From NCBI GenBank assembly GCA_011800155.1, contig CM022373.1:2976001-3040000 (forward strand): a DNA stretch of 64,000 nucleotides, in the 5' to 3' direction. Below are positions 32,246 to 43,493 of this stretch, piece by piece. The notes beneath the pieces were generated by a model, which made no database searches, had not been told where the DNA came from, and worked only from the letters and a program-made list of their open reading frames with translations. The position numbers and the translations under genes were made by a program. The stretch comes from Flammulina velutipes. Its lineage: Eukaryota > Basidiomycota > Agaricomycetes > Agaricales > Physalacriaceae. Every line of letters starts with the position of its first letter. The stretch's first letter is position 1.

Positions 32246-33754
32246 TTACTCATAAGTCTCCATACCATGACAACTTCTGAGCAAATGGTCACGCATATTC
32301 TTCTCCACCGGCACGATAAGTTTTGGGCAATGTGGACAACGGAACTTCGTCTCGACCAAATGCGAGTTCCGCATGTGTTTTACTAGCTCGCTCGCCGTTG
32401 CGAACGTCGCGGTTTTGCTTCCATGGCAGCGGCACTTGAAGGATTGTTCTGTATCGTGGTAATGGTATTGGGCGGCGTGACGCTCGAAGTCGGAGAGAAG
32501 GACGCATGCATGGTCTTGGGGACAGATGACGGTGGTGTCGGGTGTGATGACGGGAACGTCGGCGCAGAGGGCCTGAGCCAATATCTTGGGGTCGGCAGGT
32601 AGGTTCTTGAATTTCTTCCTGAACGCCGCGAAGTTTGCATCAGTCAGACTGAGTGGTGTCCGCGTGAAGGCTTCACCATGTACAGGGCTACGACGAGGAT
32701 CAGTAAAAGTTAGTTGTGGCGTGGAGAAATGTCCTCACTGATGGCTCGGGGAGGGGGTGGCTGGGGCGTTGAACGTAACGTTCCCAGTAGATGGACCAGC
32801 TGTATGAGCAGCAGGGCTGTAAAAGACGGGCCGGGCTAGACGTGCAGTAGCAATGAAGCACGGAGGAACGGTTCGTGGCTTCTTCGCAGATCCAGTAGTC
32901 GGCCGATCAGTCAACGAACGCGTGCGCTTCCTGCCTGGCGCTTTGCAGATAGGTGCGGGTATAGCTTCTCTAGCTCTAGGCAATGGGGTCACAGCAGTAG
33001 CTTGACCTGTCTTCATCCTATCGAACAATCCATCAGTTATCGCCGTGTCCAAATGAGTGTTATGGCAGTCCTCACCAATCACGTTGTTTCCTCCTTCCGA
33101 GGGCTACGTCCAGCGCTGATATATGACTCGACCTCAGATGGGCAGGAACGGGCGGGAGCCTGTGAAGAAGGGGTCAGATATTGGATGGCTGAGGGAGGGA
33201 ATAAAACTTACGGAGGCGCCGCTTTCTTGGCTCTTGTAGCTAATGCTCTCCTCTCACTTTTGGAGAGGTCTCGGGTCGAGGGAAGCGCTTCTTCACGGGT
33301 TTTGCCTGGTGTATCGCTTGGTAGAACGGTATCATCTTGTTGAGACAGAGTGACGAAGGATTCCGTAGTGGGACTGCGAGTAGATAAGTTTAAATGATAA
33401 TCGTGAGAGGTCATGGAATCACGAACGGATTCTCAATGATCCCTTCGACTTCTATCAACGCCTCGGTGTTAGCGACTGTGGGAATGTTGGAGGGTATTCT
33501 GGGAAGATGAGCGTGAATAGCATAGACGTGGTAAGCTGAATAGCACATACGCGACTTCCTCCATTTCGTCTTCCTCGTCGCTGTCCTCCGCTTCGACATC
33601 CATCGAGTTCTCAAACTCTGCCAAAAAGTCCATATCGATATCCAACTCATCCGGTCTAAAGGAAATCAGTGCCGGCTCGAGAGAGTCAAGCGACGCCAAC
33701 GTACGTGGGACTTGACTGGGATAGCGTAATGGATTCAGAGTGGTTAGGAATCAT
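32246..33754 (-). CDS. C2H2-like zinc-finger protein, left copy
   Basis: A multi-exon gene. ATG at 33754, then short introns (GTACGT..TTTAG, GTATGT..CCCAG, GTTCGT..CGCAG, GTAAGT..CACAG, GTGAGG..GATAG, GTGAGG..CGTAG), ending at 32246. The N-terminus is acidic (DELDIDMDFLAEFENSMDVE plus a Glu/Asp run), the middle basic and Pro/Ser-rich. The C-terminal about 95 residues hold three C2H2-like units: ICPQDHAC...H..H, FKCRCHGS...HMRNSH and FRCPHCP...HLLRSCH. A DNA- or RNA-binding regulator is plausible from the architecture; its target is unknown. The paralogue at 47099-48610 is in inverted orientation, with the same exon boundaries. Confidence 0.72.
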
Positions 33755-34191
33755 TGGGGGGAGATCGCGCGGCGACGGGGCGTACATATCGCGAAGAAGG
33801 TGTGGAAGCAGTTAGTGGATAAGACGATATTAAGTGAGCAGAGAGGTCTTTTGAGATGCCTCACAGATGGTCCAACAGTCACGTGAACGCGCGCCAAACA
33901 ATGTGGAAATAAACTGGGCGAGCGCAAACCATTGTCGCCGGCAAATAGATTCCAGAGGAAGCATGGCCAATATAGATAACAATGGAAAAGTTCTCTAGCA
34001 TACACTTGTTTTTGATGATCCTCTGGGAGATCTTGATGTGGGATGCCTGTTCTACGGTGTGTGGCGTACAGCTTTCGAAATGGGTTCCGTGGACGTCGAG
34101 AGTGCAGAGATGGATTGCCTTAGAGCTGTGAGATATATTCTGTAACGGGGATGACAAAGATCCTTACTCCGAGTCCTCCGATATTGGTGGG
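33755..34191 (-). pseudogene. F-box gene remnant next to zinc-finger gene
   Basis: On the minus strand about 33840-34190 reads like an LRR-gene tail (QNISHSSKAIHLCTLDVHG, then ESCTPHTVEQ). It is matched in inverted orientation by 46660-47030, where the copy has a stop after HTVD. In both places it immediately precedes the zinc-finger gene, so it doubles as that gene's upstream region. Confidence 0.5.
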
Positions 34192-34398
34192 TTAGATCCA
34201 AGTGTGGCGTACCAAGCATCGGGCTCTGCAGCCCTCATCTCGTAATAGATAGCCCTTGAAAATCAGAGGGATCTCGCCCGGACAAACGAGGCTGAGTGCA
34301 GAAAGCGCGCATTCGCGCTTCCGTTCGTAATCGCGAAATTCACCTCCAAACTGGATAATGAGGGCCTTGAGCTTTAGAGGGACGTAAAGTGTTGTCAT
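34192..34398 (-). pseudogene. Truncated LRR gene, third copy
   Basis: The first about 68 codons of the LRR gene otherwise seen at 26207 and 62754 (MTTLYVPLKLKALIIQ..., RECALSALSLVCPGEIPLI), then a break. The start follows the same CTCTCAG|T acceptor. A third truncated copy of the F-box/LRR gene module. Confidence 0.62.
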
Positions 34399-34649
34399 AC
34401 TGAGAGCAAGATAAAGAAAGCACAGAGATACTGCAGCTCCGCGGGTCAGCAAACAGAGCAGCGAACATGAGGAGAAACATACATTTTAATTGTGGTGGTG
34501 AATGTGCAAAGACAGACCGATGGGCCGTGATAACCAGTCGACGACAACAGACGAAGACAAGTACATGACAGAGATATATCAAAACAAAAAGAGCAGACAA
34601 GTAGTAGAGCATACGAAAGTATGATAGTTACTATAAGACACGAAGATCT

Positions 34650-34795
34650 GAAGCCACATAACGAACGACGATCTCTCTCCTTAGCCCACTCCATCTGGAC
34701 GACGCAATCCTCGACAGCGACTCTGCCGTGAGCCATGCATCCTCACCAGACCTGATGAATGTAACATCCTCAAGCGTTACCATACGGATACGAAG
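34650..34795 (-). pseudogene. Family-2 F-box gene, 3' end only
   Basis: The last about 45 codons of a family-2 F-box gene (LEDVTFIRSGEDAWLTAESL, then RWSGLRREIVVRY and DLRVL-stop). Together with 34192-34398 it preserves the order F-box gene, then LRR gene, of the intact module at 60843-63976, including the uninterrupted AAGTACATGA spacer site. Upstream it is joined to relic-gene sequence. Confidence 0.62.
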
Positions 34796-35755
34796 AGATC
34801 GTCTGCAGGCATTTCGTCAGAGAATTCTGGGGTAACAGCTGAGGAGCAGACTAACGGATGAGGAATGGGACGGCGTCCTACCCGTACGACGTGGGGTCCT
34901 CCGAATCGCGGTGCGAGCACATCATCATCCTCGTGGCGAAGGTAGAGCAAAATGCGGAGCATGGAGAGATTGTCTATATAGACTTTCGTCAGACAGCTTT
35001 GGGAATGAGCTGACAGGTGGACTGACCGATGTGAATGGGCGGTCTCAACGAAGCCAACCGGCTATAGGACGCGAATGACACTCTCAACGATCGTAGCGCC
35101 ATACGCGCGGCGGCGAGAGTTAGACACAGACGTCTACTGGCCCGCGTCAGCGCCTATAAACGGACAGGTAAGTGGGGCGCCAGTATAAAAGTAACATAGA
35201 GCCCGTACAGATGTATTGGACCCGCTGCTGCTAGCCAGTCAACGACAGGAACCCGTCGACGCTATGCAAGACGACAGATGAGGGCGGGATAAGCCAGAGC
35301 CTCGCGAGCGGGAAAGTGCTTGAGTCCATCTTGACAGCGTAACCATATGGACGTCGCGGTGGAAAAGATCAAAGCTGGCGGAAAGGCATTCGTCCGATGT
35401 AACAGCGAGCATACAAAGTCGACAAATTATTTTCCAAGCGATGGGCACCTATGCGCAAAACTCGTATAAAAGGGAAGACAGAGCACAGAGACGCAATAAA
35501 CATACCTAGAGCGCATACATGGCTCGCATTTCAGGATACTCTCTATGACCATCGTTCTTCCCAATGCGAAGCTGACCGAAGACGTCCATGTAGAGTCAGA
35601 GCTCGTCGCCTCTCGCCAGCGCGCAGAAACGGAAGAGCAGGTCGTCGACGTCGTCCATGGTGGTGGTGGTAGCTGCGAAAGAAGTGAGAACCCTGCTGAG
35701 TCATACACACGGGCACATGACGCGAGATCAATCGCGATCGACAATCCTTAGCTTC
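34795..35755 (-). pseudogene. Relic gene, copy 2
   Basis: A longer copy of the relic family: the first exon region (MDDVDDLLFRFCALARGDEL then stop), a later segment CRLCMLAVTSDECLSASFDL, and a distal segment LYLRHEDDDVLAPRFGGP. Stops and frame changes interrupt all of them. It lies directly 3' of the HMG gene 35925-36755. Confidence 0.55.
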
Positions 35756-35924
35756 GAGGTAGGCATAAAGCATAGATGTATTGGGTAGCATAGTTGTACG
35801 ATATAAATGATATGGTAAGTAAGGCATAAGTATTAAGGAGAGTGGCGACTATGCAATAGTACTAGTAGTGAGTAGAGATGGTGTAGATGAGTGAATGACG
35901 TTGTGCGAAGCTAAGCAGATGGAT

Positions 35925-36755
35925 TTAAGCAGAACCAAAGGCGTCAAGGTTGACATAATCCCACATGTTGTCAACGAAGGGCTGAGTAGGAGTCATGTCA
36001 ATGTCATCCTGATCTTTTGGGTGGTTCTTCAAGAATTGGTCCAGTACGTCGATGCTAGGTACGATGTTTGAGTAATCGTCGTCCTGCGGTGGCAGAGCGC
36101 TGACCTGAGACTCTTGAAAGTATGAAGAGGAAGTGGAAGGGAACTGAGAGACACTTCCAGTCGTTGAAGCTTGAGCAGACTCCCAGTTCCACCCAGTGAA
36201 CATCTGAGAAGCCTGCATCGGCGTAGGTGTCTGCAATGAGTACTGAGGGAACGTCATCGGAGCCGGTGGAAGCACGTAGACCCTGTCGTTTGTGCTAGGA
36301 GCGATCTCGTATGGAGCAGTGAGGGGTGGGACACCAGAAAGATCAGGCAACATTGGCTCACTCACGACTCCCGAGCTCTCAGACGACGGCCTAGCATACG
36401 GCACAAACCTCACCCCCCTCGACGTCCCCGCCGTCCTCTTCCCTTTTCTCTCCCTCTGCTTCTTCTCATTCCCTTCCCCCTTCCTCTTCGGCTGATACTT
36501 ATAGTTCGGAAAAAACGCCGCATGCCTCTCCGACGCCTCCTTCGCCCGATCCTGCCACTGCTTCTTCTCTTCCGGAGAGTAAGTCGCCCAGAGCGCCGAC
36601 GCCAGGCCGGAGAGTCCCGTCCCGTTGAGGTGTGGGTCTCTGTCGTCTCGGAGCTTGTAGAGGCGGCAGAAGTGGGCGCGGAATAGCATCCATTCGTTTG
36701 GGGGACGGGGAGGGAGAGCGGGGGGCTGGGAAGCGGGGTTGGTGGGGACAGACAT
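35925..36755 (-). CDS. HMG-box transcription factor, left inner copy
   Basis: A 276-residue intronless protein. The HMG box (about residues 15-88) begins PRPPNEWMLFRAHFCRLYKL and ends ASERHAAFFPNYKYQPKR. A short Lys/Arg/Glu-rich segment follows, and then a Pro/Ser/Gln-rich middle. The C-terminus has DYSNIVPSIDVLDQFLKNHP and a final DYVNLDAFGSA, so the tail is conserved more than the middle. A TATATAG lies about 85 bp upstream on the minus strand (near 36837-36843), in a context identical to the one before the paralogue at 54282. All residues of the canonical box are present. Confidence 0.88.
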   Translation of the reverse strand: MSVPTNPASQPPALPPRPPNEWMLFRAHFCRLYKLRDDRDPHLNGTGLSGLASALWATYSPEEKKQWQDRAKEASERHAAFFPNYKYQPKRKGEGNEKKQRERKGKRTAGTSRGVRFVPYARPSSESSGVVSEPMLPDLSGVPPLTAPYEIAPSTNDRVYVLPPAPMTFPQYSLQTPTPMQASQMFTGWNWESAQASTTGSVSQFPSTSSSYFQESQVSALPPQDDDYSNIVPSIDVLDQFLKNHPKDQDDIDMTPTQPFVDNMWDYVNLDAFGSA

Positions 36756-36879
36756 GATGAACTTGGGGGTTGAGTTGATATGAGTGTAGTGGGTAGTTTG
36801 GTATGAGTATGAAGGGATGGTCCTACTAAAGAGCGACTATATAAGAGATACACATGAACTTGACGCGCCGCGGGCTCAG

Positions 36880-37225
36880 GCCACCGTACACAACAGAATG
36901 CATTGTCCTGCTAATGATCGATACAACGGACTGGTTATTCCACTGCGAACAAAGTTATTCCATTCGGGCGACTCGGAAACACTGGCGACAATGAACGATT
37001 CCAATCAACAACAAATAAATTTCTTCGAAGCGCCACATTCGAACAGTATACACCTTGAACAATCAACTAAATATACCCGCATTTTTTATCAATGAAAACA
37101 GAAACAGTCACGCTTCCCGTGAGCCTCGTTGTGATCCTTATGGTAACTGGCCACAGCTGCCTTCAATGCCTTGAAGGTAGCTGTCAGTTACCGAACCGGT
37201 CAATTATGGGACGAGAATATCGAGT
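36880..37225 (-). promoter_or_regulatory. HMG upstream module, copy 2
   Basis: Upstream of the HMG gene at 36755. On the minus strand it shows GGCAGCTGTGGCCAGTTACC, GGGAAGCGTGACTGT, TTGATTGTTCAAGG, CATTCGAATGTGGCGC, then CATTGTCGCCAGTGTTTCCG and CAAxTTGTTCGCAG in the same order as the other copies. A possible internal palindrome (GCAGCTGTGGCCAG) is included. Confidence 0.6.
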
Positions 37226-37271
37226 AAAGAATATCGTGAGGAATGGAACGGATGGGATGTATATCCGACTG

Positions 37272-37965
37272 TTACTGTCCGACCAACAGAGCGCAGGCGT
37301 CTTTTGTACTTTGGATTCGTGCTAGGACTGCCTGTATTGCGTATATTTGACAAGGAATACTAAGAGTCGCAGAGCGTGCGACATAGAGGCTAGTAAGCAA
37401 AGAAGGCAAAATGGTGTCGTCGGGAGGATCGTCGGTGGTGAATAATCGTTTGAGTACATCAATGACGGGAACCTCCACTGCGTCGAATAGACAAATTGGA
37501 GATTGATTTGTCTCGTCTTGGGTTTTGACATTGTAGCTAAATGGGAAACGGGTCCCAGTAATAGTGATAACTCTATGAGAGCGTGAAGTGCTGAACGAGC
37601 CAAGTGTGGCGTCGTCGGCATGGGAACTAGCTTGTCCCAAGAGCGCGGCAAGGACAGACGGTCGAGGAACATGTCTCCCTTCTGCACCGCTGCTATGTGT
37701 ATGTGATGATGCCCGTGCGCTTGAGGGAAGGAAGCAAGACGGCAGGTACGGACGCCCGGATCAAATCGGACCGATATTGCAATTCCTATCTCTTACCGCC
37801 ACCCGGAAAGCTTACGACTTTGAACGGACGAGCGAGCCTTGTCGGGAGACGCTTGGCCGAGTATTTATCAATACCCTTCTGCCGGAGTGACACGTTATGC
37901 TCGATATTTTGGTTGGTTGAACAGTCCTCGTCCAAAGTCTTACGTCTTTGCTGACCAAAGGTCAA
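37272..37965 (-). pseudogene. F-box gene 5' fragment, left of the terpene pair
   Basis: The minus-strand frame QSPICLFDAVEVPVIDVLKR, DPPDDTILPSLLTSLYVARS and AVLARIQSTKDACALL resembles the N-terminal (CPxC plus coiled coil) part of family-2 F-box proteins, but no F-box or LRR follows. The upstream part (37540-37965) is matched in inverted orientation by 46190-46610. Confidence 0.55.
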
Positions 37966-38371
37966 GTCGACAGAGATGCAATGATCAAGGCGCGTAACCC
38001 TTCTCAATCCTGTGTATGTGGGAACGAGGCTATTCGTCGATCATCTTCACATCGCTAGTCGAGTGCTGTGCAGAATACTGGAAGGTACATACCTCTAAGT
38101 GCCATCCAGTTTATCGTCCGTGGAAGACATATTCACTTGTCCATAATGTCTAGGCGTTCATCCCAAATGCTCGTTTTCTACCCACGTTTTGATATGGTGG
38201 CAAGTTTCACCTACTGTGTTTCATCGCGACAGCCAGTTCAGGAATACCAATACGTTCCGATGCATTGTGCGTTCGCATTTCATTACCGCCGATAAGGACT
38301 GCATCCCAGCGCTGAGCGTGCTTATATAGACGACCTTGCCATTCATTCACACGCGAAATAACCCACCAACC

Positions 38372-38853
38372 ATGCATCGCCTCCAATTCGCATTCCTCCC
38401 TGTCTTGTTTGCTATCGCATCGTACGTCCTTCTTCCCTTTGTTAACAGCTCTCTACTACCATGCATACATACATACAGCCCACATCCACGCACACTCGAC
38501 CTATTCAAGTACCCAGGGGAAACCACCACTCCCTTCGTCTCCCTCACTCTCGGGACAGAGCGAGACATCGACTCTTACGAGGTCAAATGGAAAGGGGACT
38601 CGGGGGGTGAAGTGACTGACGCCGTAGCCATGACAATAGGTGAGCATGAATACAATGCAGTAAAAGAGGTATTCGTAGAGGTGCAATCCAACCCTCTTTC
38701 ATCATACCACTGGCATCCTCATCCGAATTCCAGACAGATACATACCTTGGATCGGGACAAGATGCACAGAAGGAAGTGTGGATAATCACTTTGGACGTGT
38801 CTCAGGAAAAAGCCGCTGTGGTAGCAGATATGTTAGATAAGCTTGACATTTAG
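38372..38853 (+). CDS. Small secreted protein
   Basis: Three exons (38372-38421, 38479-38680, 38734-38853; GT-AG introns of 57 and 53 nt) encode 123 residues. The N-terminus MHRLQFAFLPVLFAIASS is a signal peptide. The mature part reads LDLFKYPGETTTPFVSLTLG, SYEVKWKGDSGGEVTDAVAM and TYLGSGQDAQKEVWIITLDV. No cysteines are seen in the mature part and no known domain is recognised. The intron positions match the paralogue at 48953-49547, which faces it on the minus strand; both point toward the central terpene region. Confidence 0.68.
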
Positions 38854-40256
38854 TAGGGGGTCGTACTATGTTTGTGAAATACACCGCCCAGCACCCGGCG
38901 GTATGGGAAGTTGGGTAATGGCTCATCCTTGGGAATTTTTGCTCCAGTCTTCTTCTTTAAACTACAAGCAATGTCATACACCTTCGATTTTTCAAGGAGA
39001 ACATGCTTCTCAGTAAATTCAGGTATCAAAGTAAACGAGGGGTACTCCGTGCATGTGATCCACGTTTATTCTCTAGACGTCAGTGGACTGTATCATTCTA
39101 GATTCCCGAGTACGGCAGCAAGTATGGCGTACAGGGAATTCTGCTAGGCGTCTGACTCATCATTCACTCGAATAAGCTACTGTTTTTCAGTCAAACACAT
39201 GCAAGCTGGACGAAAGGAGAGAGGATCCGCCACGGTGTGAGGTCTGGGATGGGAGGAAAGAGGGTGTACGACTGAGCACGTTTCCCTTCCCTGGTACTTC
39301 TCATGAAAACGTGCAAAGGAAGGAAAGCCCGGAAGCTCGGATCAAATGTTCCGATCCCTTTTCCTTACATAACCACCACTTTCGATTCTCAATCTGCATG
39401 TCGGAATGCGTGATACCCTGGAATTGGTGCGTCGTTGAACGGTTTCCTGATGTTGACTCGTCTATAGCGAACACGGCCGTAAAGGGTCCCCTCTTCGACC
39501 AATTGCACCATCCGGCGAACACAGCGTTACCTGGAATATCGTCGCGCCTTCCCAGAGGACTCTCCAGAAGGGTCGCTGTTCTGACCTGGTCGGTTATGCG
39601 AGATGATCCCGAGAACAGGTCAGTCGCCTGCGCACCCGTTGAAAGTTTCCAACTCCCGTCGAGTTATTGGATGCGGGCACGTCCGTGGCTATGCCGAAGA
39701 AGTGCTGACTGTGCCTCGACTGGCTCAGTTAGGGATACGAGCCAGACAACGCGGTGCAGATGACGGGGGGACGACCTATCCCTCCTTCCTGCTGTCGGTG
39801 CGTTACCTGTATCGACATTTCCCTGAGCTAAACATATTCTCATAGCTTTGAGCCTGGCACTCATCTTGTCAATATGGAATCTATGGAAGCGCGTATAGTA
39901 TGCTTTCGCATAGCATCTTAGATATCATACGAGGAGGCGAGTTCTCAAAATAAAACCGGACGCATTATACATCCGTCGGTCGATCTCAGGAGGATCGTCG
40001 CCATATTCACATGCTACGCCGAGTTACAGTTGCGTTGCAGTACCAAAACACGGCCGCAAAAAAAATCATCGTAACATGCTACGTGGCGCAGGGTCACGTA
40101 ACTCAATACGCCGCAAAAAAAAAAAAATTCCGCACCGTTTGGAAAACCTTCCACCGTTTATCGACAATCGAAACTGCCACGGGCGTATAGCATTTCCGGA
40201 GCAGGTATAAGAGTAGACGCCAAGTAGGACTTGCCCTTCTCCACTTACCTACCACC
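38854..40256. other. Intergenic upstream of the terpene synthase
   Basis: About 1.4 kb without a supported gene. It contains an open frame of 150 codons (39311-39763, plus) with no motif, and two A-runs (about 40055-40062 and 40114-40126) each following CCGC in a short imperfect repeat. The final 60 bp contain the synthase TATA box. Confidence 0.45.
40206..40211 (+). promoter_or_regulatory. TATA box of terpene synthase
   Basis: TATAAG lies 46-51 bp before the start codon at 40257, a spacing that fits a fungal core promoter. Confidence 0.45.
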
Positions 40257-41363
40257 ATGCCCGGACTCACCAACACTGGCACCTCAGTGCGTTATCTCTC
40301 CCCCACCCTCCCTTTCCATTCCTCCTGACCCCGTACTACAGGGCAAATCCGTCTCAAAAGAGGACATAAGAACCGCCGCCCAGTCCCTCCTAAACGGCAT
40401 AAACGCCTCTGCGAAACCACAGATCGTCGAGCCGGATTTCCGGGAGTCATGCCGCGAGCTCATGGACGCGCGTCACTACCTCCTCACCGAGTCTCCCAAA
40501 GCGCGTCGAGTACTCCTAGACGGTGGTCTGTCGATGGGCGCGCATGCCTACCGGCACCTCGAGCAGTCCGCTCCGATGATGCGCAAGCTCATATGCATGT
40601 ATACGATTTACCTTATATGGATCGATGATGCGTTCGTCGAGGATACCTCTGCGATCGATGCGTTTAATATGCGGTTCGTGCATGGGCAGGAGCAGAACAC
40701 GAGGGATTTGGATGATTTTGCGGGGTTGATTAGGGAGATGGCGGGGTATTATGATACGGTTTCTGCTAATTTGTTTTTGACGTCTACGATGAATTTTGTT
40801 ACGTCTTTGACGTTTGAGTTTCAGACGCAGGGGATGGCGGTGGGTTTCTCTCTTTTCGCTTGGTGGTTGGGTGGTGGCTGACTTGATTTTGGGTAGGTCC
40901 ATCCGAGGGCGGACGCGTTCCCGACGTTCACGAGGGTCTTATCGGCTGTTTCGGAGGCGTATACGGTTTTTATCTTCCCGCCTCATATCAACGTCCGGGA
41001 TTACATCCAGGCTTTGCCTAATATGATGATATTCATTAACAATACCAAGTACCCTTCCCCCCTATTTCCCCTCCCCTTCCCTTCTCTTTCTAACGCATAC
41101 ACAGTGACGTCCTATCCTTCTACAAAGAAGAAGACGCCGGAGAGACCGTCAACCGCGTTTCGCTGATGGCGAATATGAAGAGCGTGGATAAGAGGAGCGT
41201 GTTGATGGATTTTGCGGCGGAGTCGGTTGGGGCGTGTTTGGGGGCGTTGGAGGTGTTGAGGGGGAAGGAGTCGTATGCTGCGTTTCTTTCGTTTACGGGT
41301 GGGTATGTGGGGTTTCATACGTCTTTGGATCGGTATCGGTTGGGTGAGTTGGAGCTTGAGTAG
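40257..41363 (+). CDS. Tri5-type sesquiterpene synthase
   Basis: Four exons (40257-40286, 40342-40839, 40897-41048, 41105-41363) with GT-AG introns of 54-57 nt and CTGAC/CTAAC branch sites encode 312 residues, the usual size for this family. The metal-binding motifs are intact: an Asp-rich motif in IWIDDAFVED (around residue 117) and the NSE-type motif NDVLSFYKEED, which is formed across the third intron. RY near the C-terminus (LDRYRLGEL) matches the trichodiene-synthase family diphosphate sensor. The enzyme should ionise farnesyl diphosphate and cyclise it in the cytosol; the product cannot be predicted. No transit peptide. The nearest biosynthetic neighbour is the P450 at 43494. Confidence 0.93.
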
Positions 41364-41504
41364 GTGGGTATATCGTAGAAATAAGTGAGAAATAAATTAG
41401 TATAGCAGCATAGACGTAAATATGTAGTTCTTGAACTGCGCCACATTTCGACCCACTGTCCGGGATTACGGAGCGAAACATCATATGGCGCTCACACTGG
41501 CACG

Positions 41505-42508
41505 TTAAAGAAAATCGGTGTCTATTTTCCACTGTTTAGAAGTACTTCTATCTATCTCGATATTCTTCCCGTCTTTGAACTGTTGATCAAGAATCTTGGG
41601 TACCATACGCTCTGACGTAGGGAGCATATCATGCGCTGCTTCACCCTCTTCATCATCTTCCCGTCTATCGATCCGGGGAACGGATACAACGATCTTCGTC
41701 AGGTTGCGGAGGGATTGAAGGTTGGTTCCAGCTGAAAGCAAAAGGGGTCAGTTAGATCGAAATCGAGCAGGAGAAGGAAGGACGTACTCTCATAACCTAG
41801 ACTGATTCGAAGACGCGTTAGCGACGACTGGTTATTATCCACCAACCGCTGGATAGTATCGCTCTGTCTCTTCCCATCATACACGCCCATCAGGTCCACC
41901 ATACTCAGTGTACTGACATTCGTACACGCCCTCCCCAAGCAATTCCACAGCTCCCTATTCCACCCGTATAGCCTTAGGGTGGTGATATTCGGCAAGGAGG
42001 GTATACGCGCCAACCCCGGGATCGTCTCGTCCCTCAACCCCGCCTCCAGCTGTACCTCCAATTCCCGCAGGTTGGGGAACGAGGGTAAGGCCCCTATGAA
42101 TTTGTTGAGGGACTCGGGGGTTCGGCAGACGATGATGAGTTCCTCTATGGTGGTACCGTGGTGTCGAGAGAGGAGGGAGAGGAAACTGGAGTTGTAGATG
42201 AATTTTGCGCGCCGGACGTGTATCCCGCGTTTTGGGAGGCGTTTGAGGTATGTGGATTGGGTGGGGGGGAGGATGTCGATGGGAGATTCGGGGCCTTCGA
42301 AGAGGATGGATTCGCCTCGGATGGGAGGGGAGGGGGAGGGGGAGGAGAAGGCGGTTGATGAGGAGGCGGTTGATGATGGGGAGGATGATCGCGTGGGGGA
42401 AGGATTCTGGAGGTTTGGGCAGGAGGATGATTTGGGGAGGAGGTGGGCGCGTGTCCAGGATGTTAGGGCGCGGAGGGGTGAGTTTGTGAAAGAGGTTGTG
42501 GTGGACAT
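41505..42508 (-). CDS. LRR protein without F-box
   Basis: Two exons (42508-41788 and 41731-41505; intron GTACGT...TTTCAG) encode 315 residues. The first about 70 residues are Ser/Pro-rich and disordered. The rest has LRR-like strands (FPNLRELEVQLEAGL, SLPNITTLRLYGWNRELW, STLSMVDLMGVYDG). No F-box is visible at the N-terminus, so it resembles the substrate-binding half of the F-box proteins nearby. It lies between, and opposite to, the terpene synthase and the P450; no role in terpene synthesis is implied by its sequence. Confidence 0.65.
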
Positions 42509-43493
42509 GGTTGGTTGGGTTGGAAGGAGGTCGATGGGAGAGGGGGGCTTTTAAGTGAAGGAGAAAGGAGCCAAGTTGAGAGACATGTCTGGATAGCATT
42601 TTCGGGCGAGTCTTAGACAATGTTATGAGGCGGTGTTTGAGTCGGAGACGTCACAGCAGGTATATTTGCATTTTTAAAGGCGTTAAGTCATTCTAAGGCA
42701 ATATTTTGTAGGCGAGCGATGCTGTGAAACTGCGAAAGACGAGACATGGTGGACGAGGATTTACGCTAGGGGTCAGATAGAAGATATATTCGAGTTAGCA
42801 GAGTCGTCATATGAAAAGCTTGTAGAGAAACTCAAGGCGCATTGTGCAAGAGTCAGACGTTGATGATCAAGAGGTAAATTAGCCACGTGACGTATTCCGT
42901 CCTTGAAGATGACCACGACGACCTTTTACGCACTAGCCTCTCTACTCGTGCTCTCTGGACGTCCATCGACGAATACATGTCGAAGCACGCCTGTGGCTAA
43001 TTCCGATTGAATACGGACTGCAAACGTGCGATGGAAAAGCCAAAACGACGCTAGTTCCATGTACGTGTTCTAGCATGGCTAAGCTTACACTATCGCTGAC
43101 GCCTTGTTAGATTTGCGATGAATGCGCTTTGATATCGTGAACGGTCATCATCGGAACCAGAAATAGGACCTCCACAGTGCTCCGTCCGTGTTGGCCAAGC
43201 AGTATCAATTACTATAGCGCGCGATGGACGGCCGTGGGTTCGAATCCTGCGCGCGAGGAGATAAACAGACGGCCAAGGAGCGCTTATTTGGAGCTTACGC
43301 CAGACCGCCCCGCATTTTGAAGCAGATGAATACAAACGGCCGCATCGGCAGCAGTTCGTATCTCGATTCCATCTCCACCAAGATCGTAATCCATGACAGA
43401 TTTGCGGGCCTCCTCATACCACGGAATGGCTCGTTATCTGTGGCTTATAACCGCCCAAATGTCGTGGAATCTTTGTATCGCTTCCCAGTGACC
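42509..43493. other. Intergenic upstream of the P450
   Basis: No supported gene. A GGTTCGAATCC string (43237-43247) is a perfect tRNA B box, but no acceptor or anticodon arm can be built around it. Confidence 0.45.

Noticed and set aside
43170..43260. Possible tRNA gene (perfect B box GGTTCGAATCC at 43237-43247)
   Set aside because: No acceptor stem, D arm or anticodon arm can be paired around the B box. At most a degenerate tRNA-like sequence.
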